Of a stretch of 64,000 bases of DNA, positions 18,515-29,029 are shown piece by piece. Source of the DNA: JAJFUE01 sp039683515 (GTDB lineage: Bacteria > Sumerlaeota > Sumerlaeia > MVZB01); assembly GCA_039683515.1 (NCBI GenBank), contig JBDKRG010000044.1, forward strand, positions 1 through 64,000. Direction: 5' to 3'. The notes below the pieces were generated by a model, which saw only the letters and a program-made list of their open reading frames with translations, ran no database searches and was not told the origin of the DNA. Both the position numbers and the translations under genes were made by a program. Each line of letters begins with the position of its first letter. Position 1 is the first letter of the stretch.

Positions 18515-19711
18515 TCAGATTGAGATCACGGTCTCGAGCTGGGCGCCGGCCGCGATCGTTTCGCCGGGGGCGAGCTGGTAGCCCTTGGGCAGCACGGTCA
18601 GCGGCGGCTGGGCGCCCGGCTCGCACGCGCCGACGCTCGAGCCGTCCGCCAGGCGGGCGTCCTTGTCGATGACCGCGTAGCGGACCCGGCAGTTCTCGCC
18701 GATCGTGACGTCGTGGAAGATCACGCAGTGGTCGACGACGCTCCCCTTGCCGACGGTCACGCCGGGCGACAGGACGGAGTTGACCACCTTGCCCTCGATG
18801 TGGCAGCCCGAGGCGATGATCGAGTCGCTCACCTCGGAGTCCTCGCTGAAGTAGGCGGGCGTGCGCGAGCTGAAATTGCGGTCCGAGTAGTTGGTCATGA
18901 CGTTCCAGCTCGAGTCGAACAGGCGCACCTCGCCGCAGGCCAGCTGCATGTGGAAATCGAAGTATTCGCGCAGGTTGCCGAGGTAGAACCACGGGCGGTT
19001 GAAGATCCACGCCTGGGCGTTGATGCGCTTGATGTGCGGCTGGATGATGTCGCCGGTCAGGTTGAACGACTCGCCGTGCTTGGGGCGGCAGGCGTCGAGC
19101 AGCTTGATGAGCGCCGTCCGGCGGAAGCAGTAGATGCCGGTCGAGACGATCGGGCTGACCGGCCGCTCGGGTTTCTCGATGAAGTCGTTGATGCGGCCGC
19201 TCTCGTCGATGAACACGTTGCCGAAGCGCGGATGCTGCTGCTCGAGCGGGATCCGCGTGCAGGCCACGGTCAGGTCGGCGTCGGTCTGGTGGTGGTGCTC
19301 GAGGAGCCGGCGGTAATCCATCTGGTAGGCGTGCTCGCCCGACAGGATCAGGATGTCGCGGTCCTCGTCGGTGCTGATCATGTGCAGGTTCTTGTCGATC
19401 GCGTCGCCGGTGCCGTGGAACCAGCGCGTCTCGCTGACGCCGACGAACGGCGTCATGATGCGCAGGCTGCGGTCGGCCATGTCGTAGTCCCAGGGGCGGC
19501 CCGAGCCGACGTGCTCGATGAGCGGCGCCGGCAGGAACTGGATGACGATCCCGACCGAGTTGATGTTGGAGTGGCTCAGGTTGCTGAGGACGAAGTCGAT
19601 GATCCGGTAGGATCCGGCCACCGGGAACGCCGACTTGGTGCGCTGCTCCGAAAGCGGCCCGAAGTCCATCCCGCGCCCGCCCGCCAAAACCAGTGCCGCC
19701 ACCCGATCCAT
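18515..19711 (-). CDS. glgC: Glucose-1-phosphate adenylyltransferase
   Basis: This 398-aa ADP-glucose pyrophosphorylase makes ADP-glucose from glucose-1-phosphate and ATP for glycogen synthesis. The nucleotidyltransferase signature ALVLAGGRG opens the protein. It is followed by KSAFPVAGSYRIIDFVLSN, the W-x-x-GTGDAI active-site stretch, ILSGEHAYQMDY, IEKPERP and a C-terminal left-handed beta-helix (IIASGCHIEG...). I start at ATG 19711 (MDRVAAL) with a G-rich ribosome site; the longer frame would use TTG at 19717. The MFS gene follows closely on the same strand. The N-terminal effector-site residues cannot be judged by eye. Confidence 0.95.
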   Translation of the reverse strand: MDRVAALVLAGGRGMDFGPLSEQRTKSAFPVAGSYRIIDFVLSNLSHSNINSVGIVIQFLPAPLIEHVGSGRPWDYDMADRSLRIMTPFVGVSETRWFHGTGDAIDKNLHMISTDEDRDILILSGEHAYQMDYRRLLEHHHQTDADLTVACTRIPLEQQHPRFGNVFIDESGRINDFIEKPERPVSPIVSTGIYCFRRTALIKLLDACRPKHGESFNLTGDIIQPHIKRINAQAWIFNRPWFYLGNLREYFDFHMQLACGEVRLFDSSWNVMTNYSDRNFSSRTPAYFSEDSEVSDSIIASGCHIEGKVVNSVLSPGVTVGKGSVVDHCVIFHDVTIGENCRVRYAVIDKDARLADGSSVGACEPGAQPPLTVLPKGYQLAPGETIAAGAQLETVISI

Positions 19712-19904
19712 GACCAACCCCCGGATAGAATCTCGTCGAAAGACACACTCAGTCTAACAGGATGAATACGGCGATGGCAAGCCGCTGGATGGCGGATTGC
19801 GGGTTGGGTGGGATGAAACCTAAACCGTCAGCGGGCGGATGTCGATAAAGGCTCAAGGGGGGGAGACATGCCCCGGCGCCGATGTTGTGGCGAAAGGTTC
19901 ACGG

Positions 19905-20468
19905 ATGAACGAGTTGGCGAAAAATCGGGCTCAAGACGGCGAAGCGCGGCCGAACCTGAAGCGGCGCGCGCGGATCATGGTCGCGCTGATCGTGGTGCTG
20001 ATCCTGATGGGGGTCAACCTGGCGATCGGGACCGACCGGCTCCAGATCGAGAAGGTGATCTCGGAATCGATGCTCCCGACCCTGGAGATCGACGACCGCC
20101 TGCTGGTGGACAAGAACGCCGTCCCCAAGCGCTACGACATCGTGATCGTGAACGATCCGGACCGGCCCGGCGAGAAGCTCGTCAAGCGCATCATCGGCAT
20201 GCCCGACGACCTCATCGTGATCGACGGCGGGGTCCTGTACGTCAACGGCGAGGAGCAGTTCTCGCGCCAGGTGACCGACAACACGATCGACTGGCGCGAC
20301 CTGCGCGTGCGCGTCCCGCTCGGCAAGGTGTTCGTCCTCGGCGACAACCGCAACAACAGCTACGACAGCCTGAATTTCGGGCCGGTGGCGAAGGATCAGA
20401 TCCGCGGCGTGATGCAGGGGATCATCTGGCCGCCCAGCCGCTGGCGGCGCGTGCAGCCGTTCGAGTGA
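19905..20468 (+). CDS. lepB: Signal peptidase I
   Basis: This 187-aa membrane protease removes signal peptides from exported proteins. One N-terminal membrane helix (ALIVVLILMGVNLAIG) is followed by box B with nucleophile Ser55 (SESMLPTL). Box D has general-base Lys94 (KLVKRIIGMPDD), and box E is GDNRNNSYDS. I chose ATG 19905 (MNELAKN) because AAAGG lies 8 nt upstream and because the extra 22 codons of the longer frame lack coding character. It converges with the ATP synthase operon, whose last gene ends at 20522. Confidence 0.95.
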   Translation: MNELAKNRAQDGEARPNLKRRARIMVALIVVLILMGVNLAIGTDRLQIEKVISESMLPTLEIDDRLLVDKNAVPKRYDIVIVNDPDRPGEKLVKRIIGMPDDLIVIDGGVLYVNGEEQFSRQVTDNTIDWRDLRVRVPLGKVFVLGDNRNNSYDSLNFGPVAKDQIRGVMQGIIWPPSRWRRVQPFE

Positions 20469-20476
20469 AAGCCGCA

Positions 20477-20516
20477 TGGACTGACACGGACCCGCACGGA
20501 CTGACACGGATGGCTT
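20477..20516. repeat. F3 micro-repeat
   Basis: GGACTGACACGGACCCGCAC followed by GGACTGACACGG fills the gap between the convergent lepB and atpC. It contains no hairpin with a T tract, so I do not call a terminator here. Confidence 0.75.
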
Positions 20517-20521
20517 AGAAA

Positions 20522-20782
20522 TCAAGCGGCCTCGGTGAGGCGGTCGGCGAGGATCGTGGCGACGTTGTCGCGCACCTCGATGAACCCGCCCGCGACCTCG
20601 TAGACTTTCTCGGCGCCGGCCTTGCGGACGGTCAGCTTGCCCCGGCCGAGGGCGGTCAGCAGCGGGGCGTGGTTGGAGAGCACGCCGAAGTAGCCCTCGA
20701 GGCCCGGGACGACGATCGAGCTCACGTCGTCGTCGTAGATCTTCTTTTCCTGCGTGTAGACCTGGAGCTTGAAGTCGGTCAT
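20522..20782 (-). CDS. atpC: F-type ATP synthase epsilon subunit, short form
   Basis: This 86-aa subunit of the central stalk contains only the N-terminal beta-sandwich domain (FKLQVYTQEKKIYDDDV, GYFGVLSNHAPLLTAL, VAGGFIEVRDNVATILAD). Usual epsilon subunits have about 130-140 residues with a C-terminal pair of helices that can inhibit ATP hydrolysis. That part is absent, and the frame stops cleanly after RLTEAA. Short epsilons are known in some bacteria. It is the last gene of the operon, separated from atpD by an F1 repeat and a GTAG hairpin. Confidence 0.95.
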   Translation of the reverse strand: MTDFKLQVYTQEKKIYDDDVSSIVVPGLEGYFGVLSNHAPLLTALGRGKLTVRKAGAEKVYEVAGGFIEVRDNVATILADRLTEAA

Positions 20783-20805
20783 CTCGTCGATCCTGCGATT
20801 TTTTT

Positions 20806-20849
20806 TCGTGCTCGTGCTCGTAATCGTAATCGAAAGTCGAAAATCGAAT
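20806..20849. repeat. F1 micro-repeat between atpD and atpC
   Basis: CGTGCTCGTGCTCGTAATCG, TAATCG and AAAGTCGAAAATCGA fill the gap between two operon genes, in the same orientation as 5439-5553. Confidence 0.9.
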
Positions 20850-20854
20850 GTGAT

Positions 20855-20875
20855 GCCGGGTTCGGCGAACCCGGC

Positions 20876-20879
<4 letters not shown>
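20855..20879 (-). repeat. GTAG-foot hairpin overlapping the atpD stop codon
   Basis: On the minus strand this reads GTAG, then GCCGGGTT-CGCCG-AACCCGGC. The TAG of the GTAG foot is the atpD stop codon at 20876-20878. The same foot-and-stem design occurs at 386-410, 10840-10861, 45667-45735 and 55489-55511. Confidence 0.8.
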
Positions 20880-22294
<1,415 letters not shown>

Positions 22295-22320
22295 GGGGTT
22301 TTCCTTATCGCAACGGTTCT

Positions 22321-22364
22321 CTTTGTCGCAGAGATGCAGAGTTGGGCAGAGAGCGCAGAGTTCA
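22321..22364. repeat. F2 micro-repeat, left flank of the GxxExxY gene
   Basis: TTTGTCGCAGAGATGCAGAG followed by GCAGAG and CGCAGAG units. It reaches into the stop codon region of the GxxExxY gene and ends about 25 nt before the atpD ribosome site. The inverted partner is at 22839-22886. Confidence 0.9.
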
Positions 22365-22751
22365 ATTCGTTTGAACGATCCGCGTTATGCCATCCTTTAA
22401 TAGAATCACATTGAAGTTGATCAAGAGACCAAGTTCGTTTTCCGCTGTTTTCAAGTAGGACCGAACCTGAGCTTTGTGCAGGTCCAGCACCTTTTCAACC
22501 GACTTCAGTTCCACAACCAGCTTCTTCTCGATCCAGATATCAAGGCGTTCCTTCCCGACGTATTCGCCCTTATAGTAAATATTCAACACGGGCTGACGTT
22601 CATACTGTATGCCGCGCAATTTGAGTTCGTGTTCCAAGGCATTTTCATACACCGATTCTTCGCGTCCCGGTCCCAATTCACGATGAACCTCGATCGCCGC
22701 TCCGATGACCAGATCGGACAATTGATTCAGATAAGGATCGGGTTCTTTCAT
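22362..22751 (-). CDS. GxxExxY family protein (PD-(D/E)XK-like)
   Basis: This 129-aa protein belongs to the GxxExxY family (PF13366). The eponymous motif GREESVY is at residues 29-35, preceded by AIEVHRELGPG. A nuclease-like core follows: an Asp in KERLDIWI and ELK in KKLVVELKSV, then the helix AQVRSYLKTAENELGLLINF. The fold resembles PD-(D/E)XK nucleases, but no function is proven for the family. It sits between atpG and atpD on the operon strand, flanked by inverted F2 repeats. Its DNA looks clearly more AT-rich than the ATP synthase genes, which suggests later acquisition. Confidence 0.9.
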   Translation of the reverse strand: MKEPDPYLNQLSDLVIGAAIEVHRELGPGREESVYENALEHELKLRGIQYERQPVLNIYYKGEYVGKERLDIWIEKKLVVELKSVEKVLDLHKAQVRSYLKTAENELGLLINFNVILLKDGITRIVQTN

Positions 22752-22838
22752 GATCCGGGCTCCATTCTGCCGCAGGGAACAATTTTTTTCATAAACTCGT
22801 CACCGCCGGCGTTGAGCGATCGCCTTCAATTTCCGGTT

Positions 22839-22886
22839 TTTATCTCTCTGCGTTCTCTGCTCTCCTCTGCATCTCCGCGACAAAAT
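22839..22886. repeat. F2 micro-repeat, right flank of the GxxExxY gene
   Basis: The block TCTCTCTGCGTTCTCTGC... ends CATCTCCGCGACAAAATT and is the reverse complement of the 22321-22364 block. It abuts the TAA stop of atpG at 22886-22888 directly. Confidence 0.9.
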
Positions 22887-23775
22887 TATTTCTGCAGCGC
22901 CTCGGCGCCGCCGACGATGTCGAGCAGCTCCTTGGTGATCGCCCCCTGGCGGGCCTTGTTCAGCTTGAGCGTGAGCTGGTCGCCCAGCTCGGTGCAGTTC
23001 TTGGACGCGTTGTTCATCGAGATCATGCGCGCGCTGTGCTCGCTGGTGGCCTGCTCGGCCATCGTGATGTAGACGCGCGAGCTCAGGTAGCGCGGCAGCA
23101 GCTGGTCGAACACCGCCTGCGGCGACGGCTCGATGATGTAGTCGATATGTTTTTTCTCCTCGGGCTCCTTGCGCTTTTTGGCCGGCTGGAGCGCCTCGGG
23201 CGTCATCGGCAGGAACTGGACCGTCGACGGCCGGTTGACGACGGTCGACACGAACCGGGCGTAGAGCAGGTCGATCCGGTCGGCCTCGCCGGCCAGGAAC
23301 ATCTGGCGCAGCCGGTCGGCCAGGCGCGTGGCCTCGTCGCTGTTGGCCTGCCCGCCGAGGCCGATGATCGAGTCGATGATGTCGTGGCCGCGGTGGGCGA
23401 AGTGGTCGCGGCCGCGGCGGCCGATGCAGACGAGCCGCCACCGGGCCTCGGGATCGGAACGCATCAAATCCTCGGCCTCGCGCGCGAGGTTGACGTTGAA
23501 CGAGCCGGCCAGGCCGCGGTCCGACGTGAAGATCACCAGGACGCGGCGCTTGCCCGCGCGCTCCTGGAAGAGCGGGTTGGCGCCGGTCGCCGAGCTCGCG
23601 GCGACGTGGGCGAGGAGCTCCTGCAGCTTGCGCGCGTAGGGGCGGGCGGCCAGCAGCGTCGATTGCGCGCGCCGCAGCTTGGCGGCCGAGACCATCTCCA
23701 TGGCCCGCGTGATCTGCTTGATGTTGCGGACCGTCCGGACGCGCCGGCGCAGGGTTTTGAGCGATTCAACCGCCA

Positions 23776-23776
<1 letters not shown>
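22886..23776 (-). CDS. atpG: F-type ATP synthase gamma subunit
   Basis: This 296-aa subunit is the rotating central shaft of F1. The N-terminal coiled helix carries LRRRVRTVRNIKQITRAMEMVSA, the Rossmann-like middle has VIFTSDRGLAGSFN, and the C-terminal helix has SARMISMNNASKNC and NKARQGAITKELLDIVGGAEAL. Length is normal. The start ATG at 23776 overlaps the atpA stop by one base (TGATG), showing translational coupling. I chose this start over the much longer frame reaching 24685, which is a shadow of atpA. Confidence 0.97.
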
Positions 23777-25455
<1,679 letters not shown>

Positions 25456-25468
25456 GTGCGATCCTTTC

Positions 25469-25564
25469 GTGAATCGTGAATCGTGAATCGTGAATTATCC
25501 CGTGCTCGTGGTTGCGATCGTAATCGGATGGTTCGATTCACGATCCACGATTCACGATTCACGT
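25469..25564. repeat. GTGAATC tandem repeat, F1 and inverted partner
   Basis: 25469-25492 is four units of GTGAATC. 25500-25525 carries CGTGCTCGTGGTTGCGATCG-type F1 units. 25531-25564 is the reverse complement of the first block (GATTCACGATCCACGATTCA). The last repeat supplies the TGA stop of atpH at 25559-25561. Confidence 0.9.
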
Positions 25565-26125
25565 CTGCAGTACCGTCGTTTCCAACAAGCGTTCCCGGAT
25601 TTCTTCAAGGCCGCTCTTGACGCTGCCGTCGACCATGAGGTCGCCGTGGCGGAAGATCACCCCGCCGATGAGCCGCGGGTCGACGTGCCAGTCGATGCGC
25701 AGCTTGTGCTGCGTGTAGCGCTCGAACACCGCGCTCATGCGGCTCTTTTCGTCGGCGCCGAGCTCGCGGGCGGTCTCGACCGTCGCGTGGCCGATCCCCT
25801 TGGCCGCCTCGACCAGATCGCCGAAGTTGTCGAGGATCTCGCCGAGGAACCGGACGCGGTCGCGGTGGACCAGCATCCCGAGCATGCGCTCGATGAGCGG
25901 CGTGATGCGCCCGCCGAGCGCGCCCGACAGGTAGGCGAGCTTGGTCTCGGTCGACACCTGCGGGTTGTCGAGGAAGATCATGGCCGCGGGAACCGCCTCG
26001 AAGCCGCGCGCGAGGGCGCTGCTTTCGGCGGCGAGCCGGTCGAGCTGCCCCTCGCGCCGCGCCACGCCGAACAGGGCGCGGGCATAGCTTTGGGCGACGA
26101 CGCTGTATTGGCGGTGAGCATTCAT
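25559..26125 (-). CDS. atpH: F-type ATP synthase delta subunit
   Basis: This 188-aa subunit joins F1 to the peripheral stalk. The N-terminal helical bundle has SYARALFGVARREGQLDRL, and the C-terminal part holds the family pattern LRIDWHVDPRLIGGVIFRHGDLMVDGSVKSGLEEIRERLL. Length is normal for OSCP/delta. Its stop codon lies inside a micro-repeat, so the last few residues may derive from the repeat. It lies between atpF and atpA. Confidence 0.95.
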   Translation of the reverse strand: MNAHRQYSVVAQSYARALFGVARREGQLDRLAAESSALARGFEAVPAAMIFLDNPQVSTETKLAYLSGALGGRITPLIERMLGMLVHRDRVRFLGEILDNFGDLVEAAKGIGHATVETARELGADEKSRMSAVFERYTQHKLRIDWHVDPRLIGGVIFRHGDLMVDGSVKSGLEEIRERLLETTVLQT

Positions 26126-26191
26126 GAGTCAAGCAATCCAAATCGGAAAGAATCGGCCATCAATTCGAAACAATCAGAAGGAATCGTTCAT

Positions 26192-26237
26192 CCTTCTCTG
26201 CGGGCTCTGCGGGGCTCTGCCTCTCTGCGACAAAATT
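26192..26237. repeat. F2 micro-repeat between atpF and atpH
   Basis: TTCTCTGCGGGCTCTGCGGG followed by CTCTCTGCGACAAAATTCC, the CAGAG/GTCGCAGAG family again, immediately downstream of the atpF stop at 26250. Confidence 0.85.
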
Positions 26238-26249
26238 CCGCAATCGTAA

Positions 26250-26753
26250 TCAGTTCTTCGAGGACATTTCCTTTTCGAGGTCGACGAGGAAATCCGAGAC
26301 GAGCTGGCGGTCGGTCTGGGTGTCGACGCGCTGGCGGAGCAGCTTTTCGCTGGCCGCCATCGTCATGCTGACGATGTCGTCGCGCAGCTCGACCCGGGCT
26401 TTGGCGATCTCGATCTCGATGTTGCGCCGCGCCCGCTCGCTCATGCGCTGGCTTTCCTCGCGGGCGTTCTCGACGATCTCGGCCGCCACGCGCCGGCCCT
26501 CGGCCACGGCTTCCTGGATCTTGGCGCGCCCCTCCTGCTCGATGTTGCGCAGGTGGGCGGCGTAATCCTCGTGAAGCTTGTCGGCCGCGGCCTGGCGGCG
26601 GCGGATGTCCTCGAAGCCCTCCTCGACGGAGCGCGCCCTGCTTTCGATCAGGCTCAGGAGCGGGCCCCACGCGAAGATCTTCAGGATCCAGAAGAATATG
26701 ATGAACGTGATGGCCTGGGTCACCAGTTCACCGATTTGTGTCCAGAGTTCCAT
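26250..26753 (-). CDS. atpF: F-type ATP synthase b subunit
   Basis: This 167-aa subunit forms the peripheral stalk. One N-terminal membrane helix (AITFIIFFWILKIFAWGPL) is followed by a long charged coiled coil rich in Glu, Arg and Ala. It is the typical single b type, with no b' gene. It sits 19 nt after atpE, in normal operon order. Confidence 0.95.
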   Translation of the reverse strand: MELWTQIGELVTQAITFIIFFWILKIFAWGPLLSLIESRARSVEEGFEDIRRRQAAADKLHEDYAAHLRNIEQEGRAKIQEAVAEGRRVAAEIVENAREESQRMSERARRNIEIEIAKARVELRDDIVSMTMAASEKLLRQRVDTQTDRQLVSDFLVDLEKEMSSKN

Positions 26754-26772
26754 GTCGGACTCGTTTCTCGGC

Positions 26773-27018
26773 TCAGTGGCCGGCGCCGGTTGTCGGAAGC
26801 ACGATCTTCCAGATGAAGGCGGAGATCAGGGCGTAGATCGAGAGCGCCTCGATGAACGCGCAGCCGATGATCATGGCCGTCTGGATCTTGGCCGAGGCCT
26901 CCGGCTGGCGGCCGATGGCTTCCATCGCCGAACCGACGGCGCGGCCGAGCCCCAGGCCCGACCCGATGACCGCCAGGCCCAGGCCCAGCGGGTAACCCAA
27001 TGCAATCAAGTGCTCCAT
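26773..27018 (-). CDS. atpE: F-type ATP synthase c subunit
   Basis: This 81-aa proteolipid forms the rotor ring. Helix 1 has the Gly-rich GSGLGLGRAVG, the polar loop is GRQPEA, and helix 2 carries ion-binding Glu57 in AFIEALSIYALI. The residue after Glu57 is Ala and the Ser/Thr of the sodium-type ES/ET motif is absent, so protons are the likely coupling ion. It is followed by atpF and preceded by atpB across a repeat block. Confidence 0.96.
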   Translation of the reverse strand: MEHLIALGYPLGLGLAVIGSGLGLGRAVGSAMEAIGRQPEASAKIQTAMIIGCAFIEALSIYALISAFIWKIVLPTTGAGH

Positions 27019-27067
27019 TTCAATCCTCCTGCTTGGATATGTTTCACAGCGTCAGCCGTGTTTTTCT

Positions 27068-27163
27068 CAATCGTGCGTCGTGCGTCGTGCGTCGTAATCG
27101 TAATCGATCCTTCGGTCCTTCAATCCGCAATCCGCAATCCGAAATCCGAAATCCGCAATCGAA
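27068..27163. repeat. F1 and F4 micro-repeats between atpB and atpE
   Basis: GTGCGTCGTGCGTCGTGCGT and GTAATCGTAATCGATC (F1-like) are followed by ATCCGCAATCCGCAATCCG and GAAATCCGAAATCCGC (F4), ending next to the atpB stop at 27164. Confidence 0.9.
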
Positions 27164-28081
27164 TCACTGCGCCGCGGGGTGTTCCTCCTCGTGCTTGTGC
27201 GGCATCATGAGCATGATGTAGATGCCGGCCAGGAGCGAGAAGACCACTGCCTGGATGGTCGAGAGCAACAGGATCAGGAAATAAAACGGCAGGTGCAGCG
27301 GGATGCCGACGGGCGGCGTCGGCGAGCCCATCGCCACCGCCACGATCATCATGCCGAGGCCGAGGAACGTGGCCAGCAGCTTGTCCTCGCCGAAGATGTT
27401 GCCGTAGAGGCGCAGCGCCAGCGACAGCGGCTTGATGATCTCGCCCATCCCCTCCAGGATCAGGAACAGCGGCGACATCGCCCACGTGATCGCGTCGGTC
27501 GGCGCGCCGAGCAGGTGATAGATGTAGCCCTTCAGCCCGGCGGCGCGGATGTTCTGGTAGCGCGCGTAGATGATCGTGACGATCGCGAGCGCGGCCGTCG
27601 TCTTGATCGAGCTGGTCGGGGACTTCATGCCGGGCAGCAGCGAGGCGACGTTGTTGATCCAGATGAAAATGAACAGCGAGCCCAGATACGGGATGAAGCG
27701 CCTGCCGTCCTCGCCGACCGAGCTGAGGAAGAACCGGTGCAGGCCGCCCATCACCATTTCGACGAACATCTGAAGTTTGCCCGGCTGATGGATGCTCGCG
27801 TTCCTGAGCGCCTTGCGGACGACCACGATGACCACGAGCGCGAGCGCGATCGAAAACAGGGAGTTGATCGGGATGCCGAAGACCTGCTGCGCCGGGTGTG
27901 GGCGCTGGCCGTTGTGGGGCTCGTACTTGGGATTGACGACCGCCTCGATGATCGTCGCGATGTTGGGCGGCTCCTGCGGCATCAGGTAGGAGGCCGGAGC
28001 CTGCACCTGGGACGGGCTGGTCGCGGCTGTTGCCGCGGCGGGCGCCGGGACGGCCTGGGCGATTTGGATCGGATTAGTCAT
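27164..28081 (-). CDS. atpB: F-type ATP synthase a subunit
   Basis: This 305-aa membrane subunit forms the ion half-channels. It has a long polar N-terminus of about 80 residues before the first clear membrane helix. The stator Arg lies in SLALRLYGNIFGEDKLLATF, and a C-terminal hydrophobic hairpin (FYFLILLLSTIQAVVFSLLAGIY) follows. The start at 28081 overlaps the preceding gene by 8 nt, indicating coupling. Confidence 0.96.
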   Translation of the reverse strand: MTNPIQIAQAVPAPAAATAATSPSQVQAPASYLMPQEPPNIATIIEAVVNPKYEPHNGQRPHPAQQVFGIPINSLFSIALALVVIVVVRKALRNASIHQPGKLQMFVEMVMGGLHRFFLSSVGEDGRRFIPYLGSLFIFIWINNVASLLPGMKSPTSSIKTTAALAIVTIIYARYQNIRAAGLKGYIYHLLGAPTDAITWAMSPLFLILEGMGEIIKPLSLALRLYGNIFGEDKLLATFLGLGMMIVAVAMGSPTPPVGIPLHLPFYFLILLLSTIQAVVFSLLAGIYIMLMMPHKHEEEHPAAQ

Positions 28082-28520
28082 GTTGTTGCCCCGCCGATTT
28101 CGTCTGGGATCCGATGGCGCGCAGGACGATGACGATGAGGGGGGTGCTCACGCCGGCGGCCAGCGATGAGCCGAACCCCGCCGGCGTTGCCGCGTCGGGG
28201 CGCGTCCAATACAGGCACACGGCGATCATGACTGCGATGAGCGCGAGTTTGATGCCGACGAGGCCCAACGCGCGCAGCATGCGCTGCGGCGCGAACAGGA
28301 GTTCCTTGAGGATCAGGGGGGTGAGGCCGAGAAACATCAGCGTCCAGACACCGGCGAACAAATAACGGCCGGCCCACGCGCGGTCGAAGTAGACCGCCGC
28401 GTTGAGCGCGACAAGGGCGATGGCCACGAGCGTTGCGGCGGCCGTGCGCCGCAGGAACGGGGCGTCCAGCCCTTTGAACACTGGCCCGTCTTGGGCCGGG
28501 ATGGATTGCAGAGCGGTCAT
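28074..28520 (-). CDS. Small membrane protein in atp operon (AtpI-like position)
   Basis: This 148-aa protein has four likely membrane segments (AATLVAIALVALNAAVYF, LFAGVWTLMFLGLTPLI, IKLALIAVMIAVCLYW and a C-terminal one). Its place between atpZ and atpB is where AtpI/Atp1-like assembly factors sit, but I do not see a firm sequence match. A G-rich ribosome site precedes the ATG at 28520. Its end overlaps atpB by 8 nt. Confidence 0.7.
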   Translation of the reverse strand: MTALQSIPAQDGPVFKGLDAPFLRRTAAATLVAIALVALNAAVYFDRAWAGRYLFAGVWTLMFLGLTPLILKELLFAPQRMLRALGLVGIKLALIAVMIAVCLYWTRPDAATPAGFGSSLAAGVSTPLIVIVLRAIGSQTKSAGQQHD

Positions 28521-28537
28521 GATCCCCCACGGTCGAA

Positions 28538-28762
28538 TTACGAGATGCGCTTGATGACCTGGATTGTTTCGCGCGCACCGGCGATCAATCCCAAAATCAG
28601 CATGACCCACAGGATCCAGCGGCCCAACCCCAGCCAGCGCTGCAACAACCAACCCACGAGAAGCCCGGAAAGGGGCCCCGCCGCCATCAGCATCGGTATC
28701 ATCATGGCGAGACCGGCCTTGGTGTAGCCCTCGGACTCTTTGGGAGCCTTGTCAGGTTCCAT
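28538..28762 (-). CDS. atpZ: AtpZ/AtpI-like small protein
   Basis: This 74-aa protein has two hydrophobic segments (GLAMMIPMLMAAGPLSGLLVG and WILWVMLILGLIAGARE). It has the AtpZ/AtpI layout at the head of the operon, where these proteins are linked to c-ring assembly or Mg2+ handling. GGAGGG stands 4 nt before the ATG at 28762, which is why I prefer it to the longer frame. It is the first gene of the operon; the promoter should lie in 28763-29029. Confidence 0.75.
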   Translation of the reverse strand: MEPDKAPKESEGYTKAGLAMMIPMLMAAGPLSGLLVGWLLQRWLGLGRWILWVMLILGLIAGARETIQVIKRIS

Positions 28763-29029
28763 GCGACCCTCCGCTCGGCGGAAACGGCCGGTGGACATGA
28801 TATGGCAGTCCGATTCACGCACCTCGACCGGCAACAGTTGCTTCATCGACCGTGGCAACAGGCCACTTAAACCGCTTTCATACCGGTCTGCCGCGCGACC
28901 TTCAAGCAAAAAGACGTATTTGTGAATCGAATGCCGATAAACATTGTCTTTACAAACCGGGCGTGATGCACGAAAAAAGTGAATCGCCGGCGGCGGCCGT
29001 GCCGGCGCCTATCCACCGAGTGGCCCGCC

